DNA of 64,000 bases from assembly GCA_947454235.1 (NCBI GenBank), contig CANGIY010000002.1, forward strand, positions 186,001 to 250,000. The letters are read 5' to 3'. A program made the position numbers and the translations under genes. The stretch comes from Chitinophagaceae bacterium (GTDB lineage Bacteria; Bacteroidota; Bacteroidia; Chitinophagales; Chitinophagaceae). Shown piece by piece: positions 47,644 to 55,340 of the stretch (positions are counted from its first letter, which is position 1; each line of letters starts with the position of its first letter). The notes under the pieces are model-generated. The model was not told the DNA's origin. It saw nothing but the letters and a program-made list of their open reading frames with translations, and searched no databases.

Positions 47644-49209
47644 ATGAATAAATCAAATACAATTGTTCTGGATGGTTCAGGGGAATTGACCATCAACGAC
47701 GCTTATAAAATTGTAACACTTCACAACAAGGTTGCGTTGAGTGAAAAAGCAATGGCACAGTCGTATGCATCGTTTTATTTTTTGAAAGAATTCATTAAAG
47801 ACAAACTGATTTACGGTATTAACACCGGCTTTGGACCGATGGCTCAGTACAAAGTGAGCAATGAAGACCAAATACAATTACAATTCAACCTGATACGCAG
47901 CCATTGTAGTGGTTCAGGGCAACCTATAGCACCAGAAAATGTAAGAGGTTTGGTTTTGGCACGTCTCAACACTTTATCGCAAGGTTTTTCTGGTATACAT
48001 CCTGATGCATTGGTTTTGCTCACTGAGCTTTTGAATCGTGACATCACACCGGTTATTTATGAGCATGGCGGACTTGGTGCCAGTGGAGATTTAGTACAAT
48101 TGGCGCACTTGGCGTTGACTTTAATTGGAGAGGGAGATGTTTGGTACAAGGGGACGATTACAACTACAGAAGCAGCCTTTCAGCAAGAAAAACTGTCGCC
48201 AATTGGTGTACATATAAGGGAAGGTCTTTCTGTTATGAATGGTACTTCTGCCATGTGTGGAATAGGTATAGTAAACCTGCTACATGCTGAAAACCTTTTG
48301 AATCTGGCTACTGTTGCAACATCGATGATTGTTGAAATGGTTGAATCATACGACGACCATTTTTCCGAACAATTGAATGCCGTTAAACATCATGCTGGGC
48401 AACAAGCCATTGCAGCATCAATGCGTTCCTTTTTACAAGACAGTGGGCTTATTAAAAACCGAGAACAACACCTTTACGATAAAAAAGTAAAAGAGAACAT
48501 ACTCAAAGACAAGGTTCAGGAGTATTACTCGATAAGGTGTGTACCGCAGATTTTGGGGCCTGTATTAGATACTTTGGAGAACGCCAAAACAGTTATTGGT
48601 CATGAAATTAACTCGGTGAGTGATAACCCTGTGATTGACTACAACAACAAAAATGTGTACCACGGCGGCAATTTCCATGGCGATTATGCTGCTCTTGAAA
48701 TGGATAAAATAAAGATGTCAATCACAAGATTATCAATGCTTTGCGAGCGACAACTTAATTTTTTATTCAACGACAGGTTAAATGGCAAGCTCACTCCTTT
48801 TATCAATAAAGGTACATTAGGGCTTAACCTTGGTATGCAAGGTATGCAGTTCCCTGCTACCTCGACTACTGCTGAAAATCAAACCCTCAGCTTCCCGATG
48901 TATGTGCACAGCATTCCCAGCAACAACGACAATCAGGATATAGTAAGTATGGGTGCAAATGCCGCTATAATTGCCCAAAAAGTGATTATGAATACCTACG
49001 AAGTACTGGCAATTGAGTTTATGGCCATCGTACAGGCTGTCGAATTTCTTGGTATTTTCGAAAAACTCTCTTCAGCGGGTAAAAAATGGATTTCAGAATT
49101 ACAACCTATTGTTGGTGATTTTACAACCGACAAAGTACGCTACAAAGATCAGGCTAGGGTAGTAACGTTTTTGAAACGGAAAGCCTCAGAAATGGCATCA
49201 AAAGGCTAA
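47644..49209 (+). CDS. Aromatic amino acid ammonia-lyase, probably tyrosine ammonia-lyase (FjTAL-like)
   Basis: A 521-residue MIO enzyme. The cofactor triad Ala146-Ser147-Gly148 lies in GGLGASGDL. YGINTGFGP at about 57-65 holds the catalytic Tyr, and NLIRSHCSGSG includes the selectivity pair Ser86-His87. Many segments (GPMAQYK, CVPQILGPVL, YHGGNFHGDY, MYVHSIPSNNDNQD) resemble, from memory, the Flavobacterium johnsoniae tyrosine ammonia-lyase, which makes p-coumarate for flexirubin. No hutU, hutI or hutG gene is near, which argues against histidine breakdown. It overlaps ruvX tail-to-tail by 4 bp. The lyase call is secure; tyrosine over histidine is a well-supported inference. Confidence 0.93.
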   Translation: MNKSNTIVLDGSGELTINDAYKIVTLHNKVALSEKAMAQSYASFYFLKEFIKDKLIYGINTGFGPMAQYKVSNEDQIQLQFNLIRSHCSGSGQPIAPENVRGLVLARLNTLSQGFSGIHPDALVLLTELLNRDITPVIYEHGGLGASGDLVQLAHLALTLIGEGDVWYKGTITTTEAAFQQEKLSPIGVHIREGLSVMNGTSAMCGIGIVNLLHAENLLNLATVATSMIVEMVESYDDHFSEQLNAVKHHAGQQAIAASMRSFLQDSGLIKNREQHLYDKKVKENILKDKVQEYYSIRCVPQILGPVLDTLENAKTVIGHEINSVSDNPVIDYNNKNVYHGGNFHGDYAALEMDKIKMSITRLSMLCERQLNFLFNDRLNGKLTPFINKGTLGLNLGMQGMQFPATSTTAENQTLSFPMYVHSIPSNNDNQDIVSMGANAAIIAQKVIMNTYEVLAIEFMAIVQAVEFLGIFEKLSSAGKKWISELQPIVGDFTTDKVRYKDQARVVTFLKRKASEMASKG

Positions 49210-49616
49210 TAAATTCCCATGTATTCCTGGAGGATGATGACGGCAGCAACGGCATCGATTAACTCCTTTTTTTCGCGGTCTTTCTTTGAAAGCCCCATTT
49301 GGGCAATGGCCTTACTCGCCATTCTGGACGTCATTCGTTCGTCCACTTTTTCAACCGGTAGATTTGGAAACACATTGCCAAATTTCACAATAAACTTCTC
49401 TACCAAGGGCGTCGCATCGGTAGGGGAGTCATCCATGTTAAGAGGGTAGCCAATGATGATTTTTTCGACTTGTTCAGTTGCCATGTACTTTTTCAAAAAA
49501 CCAATCAATTCGCCCGTTTCAACTGTTGTCAATGCCGTTGCAATAATTTTCAAAGGGTCGGTAACGGCGACTCCTGTACGTTTTTTACCGTAATCAAGTG
49601 CTAAGATGCGAGCCAA
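49206..49616 (-). CDS. ruvX: RuvX/YqgF Holliday-junction resolvase-like protein
   Basis: A 136-residue RNase-H-fold nuclease. ILALDYGKKRTGVAVTDP gives the first catalytic Asp, IIGYPLNMD the family signature, and KVDERMTSRMA with LIDAVAAVIIL the remaining acidic residues. Family members act on 16S pre-rRNA 5' ends or branched DNA. It lies 2 bp downstream of dnaG and is co-transcribed with it. Confidence 0.94.
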   Translation of the reverse strand: MARILALDYGKKRTGVAVTDPLKIIATALTTVETGELIGFLKKYMATEQVEKIIIGYPLNMDDSPTDATPLVEKFIVKFGNVFPNLPVEKVDERMTSRMASKAIAQMGLSKKDREKKELIDAVAAVIILQEYMGIY

Positions 49617-49618
49617 TA

Positions 49619-51577
49619 TTATTTGAATTTGAGTGATTTAAAAACCACAGGTTCATGCTTTTGTAAAATTTCGCGCTCCAGTTTCTTCAATTCCAGAAAT
49701 TTCATCTGTAAACGCAGCATTTCCCTCGGGTCAGTTTCAGTTTCAAGCTTTTTAATTGTGTCGTTGATGAAAATCATGACCTTCTGGTTTTCATAATACG
49801 AAAGTGAACTTTCAACATCAGCCATATATGGAAGACGGTCGTTGATGCTCTTAATGCCATATTTAAGACTCCAGTTTTCGCTAATGTGCGGTTCAGCGTG
49901 CAGCAATGCTGAAAGTTTATTTCGAACCACAGGGTCGGGGTAGTTGGTGAAAATGTGTATTTCGGGCGTATTCCCAAACTTCTCGTAGTGGCTGGCGTAT
50001 TCGTTAAACAATTTTCCCACGGTTACATCTTCAAGTAGCGCCGGATCAACACGTTGAAATATCAGTTGTGCCACTGTTTGTTCTTCAGTATACGCCAAAT
50101 GCCCAAACTCAATCAAAATGCGCAAAATCTGCCATTCATGTTCGAGGTTAGTGGCTGTTGTACTGGGTGCAGCTTCAAACTCATCAGGATGATCAAAATC
50201 GGGTGGGAGTTGTTCCACCTCTTCACGTGCAGCCTGCCTGTCGCGGTCTCTCGACTCTGTTTCAACCCTGTCGCGAATGTACTTATTAACCAGATTGACT
50301 AAACCTGACTCATCAACTTTCAGCTTTTGCGACGCCTCCCGAATATAGTGGTCTTGCAAAGAAAAGTCTTCAGCCTTGTTGATTTTTGAAATGCTTTCGG
50401 CAATTTCATTCACCAATTTCGACTTTTTCATTGGGTCGTCGCCGACCTCACCCATACCAATTTGCAGCCTGAAACTGATTACACCTTGTTTATGTTGTTT
50501 AACATAATCTAAAAATCCTTGTGCACCGGTTTTCTGGATAAAACTATCCGGGTCATCGCCATCGGGCAGCAGAACAAGCTGAACGTTAAAGCTTTGCGAC
50601 AAAGCCATATCGAGCCCACGCAATGCAGCCTTAATGCCGGCAGAGTCGCCATCATACAAAATGGTTAGATTGCGGGTAAGTTGCCCAATAACCCTTAATT
50701 GGTCTTCGGTAAGGGAAGTACCACTTGATGCCACTACGTTTTCAACACCTCCCTGATGCATAGAGATAACATCGGTATAACCTTCTACCAGAAAGCACTC
50801 GTCATGCTTACCAATAGACTGGCGCGCCTGGTACATGCCATAGAGAATTTTGCTTTTGATATAAAGCTCATTCTCGGGGGTATTGATGTACTTGGGTGCC
50901 TTATCAGATGTTTTGAGGATACGCGCGCCAAAACCAACGACACGGCCCGTCATGCCATGAATAGGGAAAATAACCCTACCACGGTACACATCGTGGTAAA
51001 TGCCGTTGCGATTCTTAACTAATCCGGCTTTTTCGAGCAAATCGTGCTGATAACCCTTGGCAAGCGCAGCCCCCAAAAAAACATCATGGTATTCGGCATT
51101 ATATCCCAGCTTGAATTTCTCGATCGTCTCTTTCCTGAACCCGCGTTGCTTGAAATAGGAAAGACCTACAATTTCGCCTTCCTCAGTCTTGAACAGGGTA
51201 TCATGGAAATAGTTGGCAGCGAATTCATTAATGATACGCAACGATTCACCCGTTTGCTGTTGCTGTTGTACTTCCGGACTTTTCTCTGTTTCTTCAAATG
51301 GAATTTTGTAGAAGTCAGCGAGCCAGCGCATCGCTTCAGGATACGAGAGTTTCTCGTGTTCCTGAATGAATGAAACCGAGTTTCCTGCCTTACCACAGCC
51401 AAAGCACTTATAAATGCCCTTAGATGGTGAAACGTTGAAAGATGGTGTTTTTTCGTTATGGAAAGGGCAGTTAGCGATATAATTAATACCTCGTTTGCGC
51501 AATTTCAAAAATTGCCCAACGACATCTACGATGTCTGCGCGATGCATTATTTCATTAACCGTTTCCTGCTTTATCAT
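49619..51577 (-). CDS. dnaG: DNA primase
   Basis: A 652-residue replication primase. The N-terminal CHC2 zinc finger (CPFHNEKTPSF, then CFGCGKAGN) binds template. The TOPRIM domain carries VEGYTDVISMHQ and LYDGDSAGIKAA (DxD metal site). The C-terminal part, about residue 450 onward, is the DnaB-helicase-binding region, rich in charged coiled-coil segments. The length is normal. It is the first gene of a two-gene unit with ruvX. Confidence 0.97.
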   Translation of the reverse strand: MIKQETVNEIMHRADIVDVVGQFLKLRKRGINYIANCPFHNEKTPSFNVSPSKGIYKCFGCGKAGNSVSFIQEHEKLSYPEAMRWLADFYKIPFEETEKSPEVQQQQQTGESLRIINEFAANYFHDTLFKTEEGEIVGLSYFKQRGFRKETIEKFKLGYNAEYHDVFLGAALAKGYQHDLLEKAGLVKNRNGIYHDVYRGRVIFPIHGMTGRVVGFGARILKTSDKAPKYINTPENELYIKSKILYGMYQARQSIGKHDECFLVEGYTDVISMHQGGVENVVASSGTSLTEDQLRVIGQLTRNLTILYDGDSAGIKAALRGLDMALSQSFNVQLVLLPDGDDPDSFIQKTGAQGFLDYVKQHKQGVISFRLQIGMGEVGDDPMKKSKLVNEIAESISKINKAEDFSLQDHYIREASQKLKVDESGLVNLVNKYIRDRVETESRDRDRQAAREEVEQLPPDFDHPDEFEAAPSTTATNLEHEWQILRILIEFGHLAYTEEQTVAQLIFQRVDPALLEDVTVGKLFNEYASHYEKFGNTPEIHIFTNYPDPVVRNKLSALLHAEPHISENWSLKYGIKSINDRLPYMADVESSLSYYENQKVMIFINDTIKKLETETDPREMLRLQMKFLELKKLEREILQKHEPVVFKSLKFK

Positions 51578-51702
51578 TTGGTGTCACAAAGGTAATGAAA
51601 AGCAGGGGCGTAGTTTCTGTTTTTGTCTTTGTGGATATATAGAGTGTTTTAATCAGGTTGTTTAGGCTATTCGGTAGGGGTGTTATTTTTCGCTTTTCTA
51701 CT

Positions 51703-51729
51703 TAACATAATGTAAATTATAGAACAAAA
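51703..51729 (+). repeat. Left flanking repeat of the hicBA region
   Basis: A 27-bp stretch TAACATAATG-TAAATTAT-AGAACAAAA that recurs in the same orientation at 52771-52798 with one mismatch and one inserted base. A second shared block GCCCACGCTTC occurs at 51744-51754 and 52656-52666, also in direct orientation. Confidence 0.8.
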
Positions 51730-51804
51730 TCTCTTTTTATTTAGCCCACGCTTCTCACTGCATGGTTACTTAATTATAGGGAGAGATAAAGATTTCACTG
51801 ATAA

Positions 51805-52077
51805 TTAAGCTTCCCCTACAATAGTGCTAACGGGAATACTCTTTGTTGTATTTGGATTTAACCAGTTTTCAAATTCTTGTCTATTACTACCAATTGTACG
51901 TAAATTGCTTTTAATAATAAATTCAGGAATTGGATTCTCATGCGTTTGTATTACAACAGGTCTAGTTAAATCTTTCCTAGCCCAAGTTTCGTGCCCTCCT
52001 TTAGTCCTTATTTTCTTTAGCCCTTTATAACTCAGAAAATGTCTGAAAACTTTTAACGGAATGTTTTTTAACGACAT
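51805..52077 (-). CDS. hicA: HicA-family mRNA interferase toxin
   Basis: A 90-residue protein of the HicA toxin family, which cleaves mRNA through a double-stranded-RNA-binding-like fold. The catalytic His lies in KKIRTKGGHETWARKD, followed by RPVVIQTHENPIPEFIIKSNLRTIG, the C-terminal strand and helix of HicA in pieces. It overlaps the antitoxin stop by one base (TAATG), so the antitoxin is made first. The tail after residue 70 (FENWLNPNTTKSIPV) is longer than in the shortest HicA proteins. Confidence 0.85.
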   Translation of the reverse strand: MSLKNIPLKVFRHFLSYKGLKKIRTKGGHETWARKDLTRPVVIQTHENPIPEFIIKSNLRTIGSNRQEFENWLNPNTTKSIPVSTIVGEA

Positions 52078-52481
52078 TATGCAAATACAGGTATTTGAAC
52101 TGCTCTATTTACTTTTTTAATAGAGGGATTCGATAAAAGGATATTATTGAAATTTTCGTTTGTTTCTCTTACTTGCTCATCAGAAGGGGCTTTCATTTTC
52201 TTGTGTAGTGATTTCTTTAATTGCCACCCCATTTTCTTTAAATCTTCTCTGATTGTATTTTTATGCATAGTATAGGTGAAATATTCAGAAAGAACAACTT
52301 TAAAATCCTCGTCAGCTTCGCTCTCTGTTGCTCCATACCCCGATAAATCTAATGCAGGGCAATAAGCAATTACATAATCATCTTCGTTAAAAAAATATAA
52401 CGAAAGTTGCATTTCGATTGTCTCATTTTCCGAGTATTTAAAAGAACCCTTGACAAGATATGACTTCGTAGGTTTATCCAT
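52077..52481 (-). CDS. hicB: HicB-family antitoxin
   Basis: A 134-residue antitoxin partner. YFFNEDDYVIAYCPALDLSGYGATESEADEDF is, in pieces, the partial RNase-H-fold of HicB (xxxCPxLxxxGxGxTxxEA). The C-terminal portion has no obvious Arc-type or HTH DNA-binding motif, only a Lys-rich segment (KKSLHKKMKAPSDE). The frame stays open for 60 further codons upstream, but ATG 52481 starts the recognisable domain and the extension is compositionally odd, so I reject it. Order hicB-hicA with one-base overlap. Confidence 0.82.
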   Translation of the reverse strand: MDKPTKSYLVKGSFKYSENETIEMQLSLYFFNEDDYVIAYCPALDLSGYGATESEADEDFKVVLSEYFTYTMHKNTIREDLKKMGWQLKKSLHKKMKAPSDEQVRETNENFNNILLSNPSIKKVNRAVQIPVFA

Positions 52482-52704
52482 CGATTTTTTATTAAAAGTT
52501 ACAAGCGTAGTTGAATGGGTTAAGTACCCAACATATTGGAATACAAAAGTAGTCCAAATGAAACAAAAATGAAACTTTTTAGAAACTTTTATGTTAATTC
52601 CATTTTTTGCAAAGGTAGCGCGCATTAATAAACAAAATGAAAAACATTTGATAATGCCCACGCTTCCAACCCTGCGGGGCTAAGGTAGTTTGTTCCATAA
52701 TTGA

Positions 52705-52780
52705 CGTTATCGTTAAATAGTCCGTGCCGTTCGTGAAAAACTTACGGCACTCCCTATTCGAAGCCTTCGGTAACATAACG
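52705..52780. repeat. Large bulged hairpin next to the right flanking repeat
   Basis: Nested arms pair as follows: CGTTATCGTTA (52705-52715) with TAACATAACG (52771-52780, one bulged base), AATAG (52716-52720) with CTATT (52754-52758), and GTGCCGT (52724-52730) with ACGGCAC (52744-52750). Unpaired bases in one arm recall folded integron attC sites, but no canonical attC core was identified. Confidence 0.7.
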
Positions 52781-52798
52781 CTAAATTATAGAACAAAA
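52771..52798 (+). repeat. Right flanking repeat of the hicBA region
   Basis: TAACATAACGC-TAAATTATA-GAACAAAA, the near-identical direct copy of 51703-51729. The two copies delimit a unit of 1068 bp that holds hicA and hicB. Confidence 0.8.
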
Positions 52799-52893
52799 AG
52801 ATAATAAACAACAGCGATAAAAATAAATATATTGAAAGATCTATCTTGAATCCTAATAAGAGATTACAATTTGAGCTACAAGCGTCGTGATAA

Positions 52894-53277
52894 TCAACCC
52901 TTTTTTGACTTCAAATACTGAGAAGTAAACGCAATTAATCTCTCAACTAAAAAAGCATAAAAAACCCAAATTGCACAAACCAAAACGACGTTAAAATTTT
53001 CAAATATCAGTATACGCCTGAAAGGTGAAAAGAATACCTTAAAATAGAGATCGATTGGATAAACATAGTGTGGGTCTGCGGAACACCCGAGAGACATAAA
53101 TGCAGTAACGATACAAATAACTAATTGAATTAAAGTGATTACAAGAATTGTCTTTTTCTCAACCGGAGGTGCATTTTTAAAAAGGTGAAACCCTTTTTGG
53201 AAATTTGATACACCAAAAATAGCGAATAAATAAATTCCTTTAACTTCGTTATATCCACAATGAAAAAACTCCTTCAA
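52894..53277 (-). CDS. Putative small membrane protein, unknown
   Basis: A 127-residue frame with two or three hydrophobic helices (about 45-65, TILVITLIQLVICIVTAFM; and 90-110, FNVVLVCAIWVFYAFLVE). No family was recognised. The only ATG (53277) makes its first six codons overlap, head to head, the start of the rightward gene at 53260, whose signal peptide is convincing. No alternative start was found inside the frame before the first helix, so either the two genes really overlap at their 5' ends or this one is not expressed as drawn. Confidence 0.45.
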   Translation of the reverse strand: MKEFFHCGYNEVKGIYLFAIFGVSNFQKGFHLFKNAPPVEKKTILVITLIQLVICIVTAFMSLGCSADPHYVYPIDLYFKVFFSPFRRILIFENFNVVLVCAIWVFYAFLVERLIAFTSQYLKSKKG

Positions 53278-54357
53278 ATATTCCTTTTGTTCATTGCTGT
53301 ACCTGTGTATGGGCAGGATTCGTTAACACTTGAAAAAATTACACCGGTAGTTGTAAGACTCGCTGATTCAGTCAGAGTTTATGAATCGATATTTGAAATG
53401 ATGGACAGTACAGATACCAGTACAATAATTCATTTGATACCTTCCAAAGTTGGATTAAAATTTCAACTTCAATTAGACAGCATTTTCATAACCATAAATC
53501 AAGTTTACAACAACGAACTATCAGAGCTTGAAAATCATTTGAACAATTGCGTAAATGATACTTCCGCGAATTTTGAAAAACATGCCCAAGCCGCGTTTGA
53601 TATTCTAACAAATTCATCGTTTTTTCAAGTACCGAAATTCAAAACAGAAAAATGGAATAGGATTCCGGTCACGCATTTGGTAACTCTAAACCTAGATACT
53701 GCTTCAATTTCAACGATTTGTGACCTAATGTACACCCATCATTTCAACCATGGGGAGCGAAATTTCAACCTACAAGTTTCACGTTTTTTGTGGGTATATT
53801 TGAACTACGGTACAACTAAAAATAACAATACTTCCAGATCTGACCTTGGTGAGTTTTTTTATAGCCTTGCAGAACATTACTACTACCGTCACGACTTTTC
53901 CAATTGTTTGAAAATCAATTCGTTTGCTTTAGGTTTTATTTACCGTACCGATTGCGCAAACGGCATTTATAGTAGTTTGGCACGCAAAAAATTACTCAAT
54001 GCAAAATGCTACGTTGCCAATGGAGATACTACCCGGGCGCTCGATGAACTTTTGCCATTTTTAATGAACAACGACTTTTGGCAAGTATTCAAACGTGACG
54101 CTCAAATACTAGGAATGCTCCACAAAAAATATGGTCCTACAAACCAAATGAAAGTTGAATACGAAAAAGCAGCGCAGAGGTTTTTAAATGGCAATATCTT
54201 CAAACATTTAAATGCTATTCGGTGCTTCAATCACCTAATTTTTATTGACATTCGTGCTCAGGTTATTGAAAATCTATCAAAAAAAGAGTTAACAGAGAAA
54301 TATAAAAACGTCTTATACAACAACAGTTTTTACAACTATCTTCAAGGTCGAAAATAA
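53260..54357 (+). CDS. Exported protein of unknown function
   Basis: A 365-residue protein with a good signal peptide (MKKLLQIFLLFIAVPVYGQ). The mature part looks largely helical, with Asn/Lys-rich composition and repeated short helices (FYSLAEHYYYRHDFSNCLKINSFALG, in pieces), perhaps degenerate TPR-like. No motif could be tied to a function. It is AT-rich like its surroundings and stands alone between the hicBA region and the O-acyltransferase genes. Confidence 0.65.
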   Translation: MKKLLQIFLLFIAVPVYGQDSLTLEKITPVVVRLADSVRVYESIFEMMDSTDTSTIIHLIPSKVGLKFQLQLDSIFITINQVYNNELSELENHLNNCVNDTSANFEKHAQAAFDILTNSSFFQVPKFKTEKWNRIPVTHLVTLNLDTASISTICDLMYTHHFNHGERNFNLQVSRFLWVYLNYGTTKNNNTSRSDLGEFFYSLAEHYYYRHDFSNCLKINSFALGFIYRTDCANGIYSSLARKKLLNAKCYVANGDTTRALDELLPFLMNNDFWQVFKRDAQILGMLHKKYGPTNQMKVEYEKAAQRFLNGNIFKHLNAIRCFNHLIFIDIRAQVIENLSKKELTEKYKNVLYNNSFYNYLQGRK

Positions 54358-54393
54358 ACGTTCTCCCCCACTCCACACAAATAATCACACCCC

Positions 54394-55338
54394 TCACTTT
54401 AATTGTTCTTGAATAAGGCGCTCAACTGAATCAGCAAATGGTTTTGCTGCGTAATAGTTGATATGAACCAAATCAGTGAAGCAAGTGTCGGGAAACGGCA
54501 TGTTTCTGCAATCAATAAATGGAACTGTTGAAAAGTCATTGTGTAGCAAATCCATGAATATTTTTTCATTCTTAGCTTCCCATGTTGGGTGTTCAGGTGT
54601 TCTAAGGAATATAATCTTGACATTCCTTTCCTTACAAAAATCGACAATTTTGCGCAAGTATTCTATTTGCCAATCTGACACAGGCATCGGGTCGGCTGCA
54701 TACATGTCGGCTATATCTTGCCTATTTTTTTTAGCAGCCGGTGTTTCTTCTGTTTGAGTTCTCCTATTTTTCAGTGCAACGATATTTGCCTTCTCCACTT
54801 CATAGCCTCCAAGTTGCAAGTCTTGTATTGTAACATTTTTATGCTTCAAAATGTCCACACAAAGGCCTGATTTCGCTTTTGGTATGCTTACAAAGTCTTT
54901 AATAACTTGTTCCGGGTTATGAACAAAAGAAAAACCTAGTTGTTTAAGGTCCACTAAATGAAAATAGCTAAGGCTTTTAATATTCACGAAATTCTCATTG
55001 CGAAGCCACAAATCCGCAAGGCGTTTTGTTATTAATTGCTCACTTACTGATAGTACTACTGTTTTTATTTGTGGGTTCAGTGGTAGCACTTTCCTCAGTT
55101 TGAAATAAGTATAAACAAATGCATCGCCCGGACTGGAGAGATTATAAATATTGTGCACGAAACTATCATTTACACCATAGGCAGTTTGTGATGCGCCTAT
55201 TAATAAAATAGGTCTATCGGGTGGTGTTTTGTAGATTGAATCATTACTGAGAATAGAACCAATACCTGATAGTAAAATTGTAAAACAGACAATGACAACA
55301 ACTGCATATATAGTAAGTAACCTAAACGCTTTCCTCAT
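54394..55338 (-). CDS. SGNH/DltD-AlgJ-like O-acyltransferase partner
   Basis: A 314-residue membrane-anchored protein. ATG 55338, two bases after the MBOAT stop, gives MRKAFRLLTIYAVVVIVCF as a membrane anchor; the longer frame reads back into the MBOAT gene. LLIGASQTAYG holds the nucleophilic Ser and DLVHINYYAAK the DxxH pair of the SGNH fold. In alginate, cellulose and teichoic acid systems such proteins (AlgJ/AlgX, DltD) finish acyl transfer to the polymer in the periplasm. Paired with the MBOAT gene, so the two probably O-acetylate an extracellular polysaccharide or glycoconjugate. Confidence 0.82.
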   Translation of the reverse strand: MRKAFRLLTIYAVVVIVCFTILLSGIGSILSNDSIYKTPPDRPILLIGASQTAYGVNDSFVHNIYNLSSPGDAFVYTYFKLRKVLPLNPQIKTVVLSVSEQLITKRLADLWLRNENFVNIKSLSYFHLVDLKQLGFSFVHNPEQVIKDFVSIPKAKSGLCVDILKHKNVTIQDLQLGGYEVEKANIVALKNRRTQTEETPAAKKNRQDIADMYAADPMPVSDWQIEYLRKIVDFCKERNVKIIFLRTPEHPTWEAKNEKIFMDLLHNDFSTVPFIDCRNMPFPDTCFTDLVHINYYAAKPFADSVERLIQEQLK

Positions 55339-55340
55339 AT

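Larger units (their letters stand above)
52482..52893. other. Intergenic region with structured element beside hicBA
   Basis: This spacer upstream of hicB contains GCCCACGCTTC (52656-52666), a small CCC-TGC-GGG hairpin, a large bulged hairpin (52705-52780) and the right copy of the 27-28-bp flanking repeat (52771-52798). No ORF longer than 60 codons looks real. Confidence 0.65.

Noticed and set aside
47644-49209. Histidine ammonia-lyase (hutH) as the specific call
   Set aside because: The Ser-His selectivity pair is ambiguous, but the gene context and overall resemblance to the Flavobacterium tyrosine ammonia-lyase point away from histidine degradation; no hut genes are near.
51578-51804. 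Possible tRNA or small RNA downstream of hicA
   Set aside because: No cloverleaf or CCA-type end was found; only the AT-rich flanking repeat is recognisable.
52482-52661. A 60-residue N-terminal extension of the HicB antitoxin
   Set aside because: The extension is Phe/Lys/Cys-rich and unlike HicB; the internal ATG at 52481 begins the recognisable domain.
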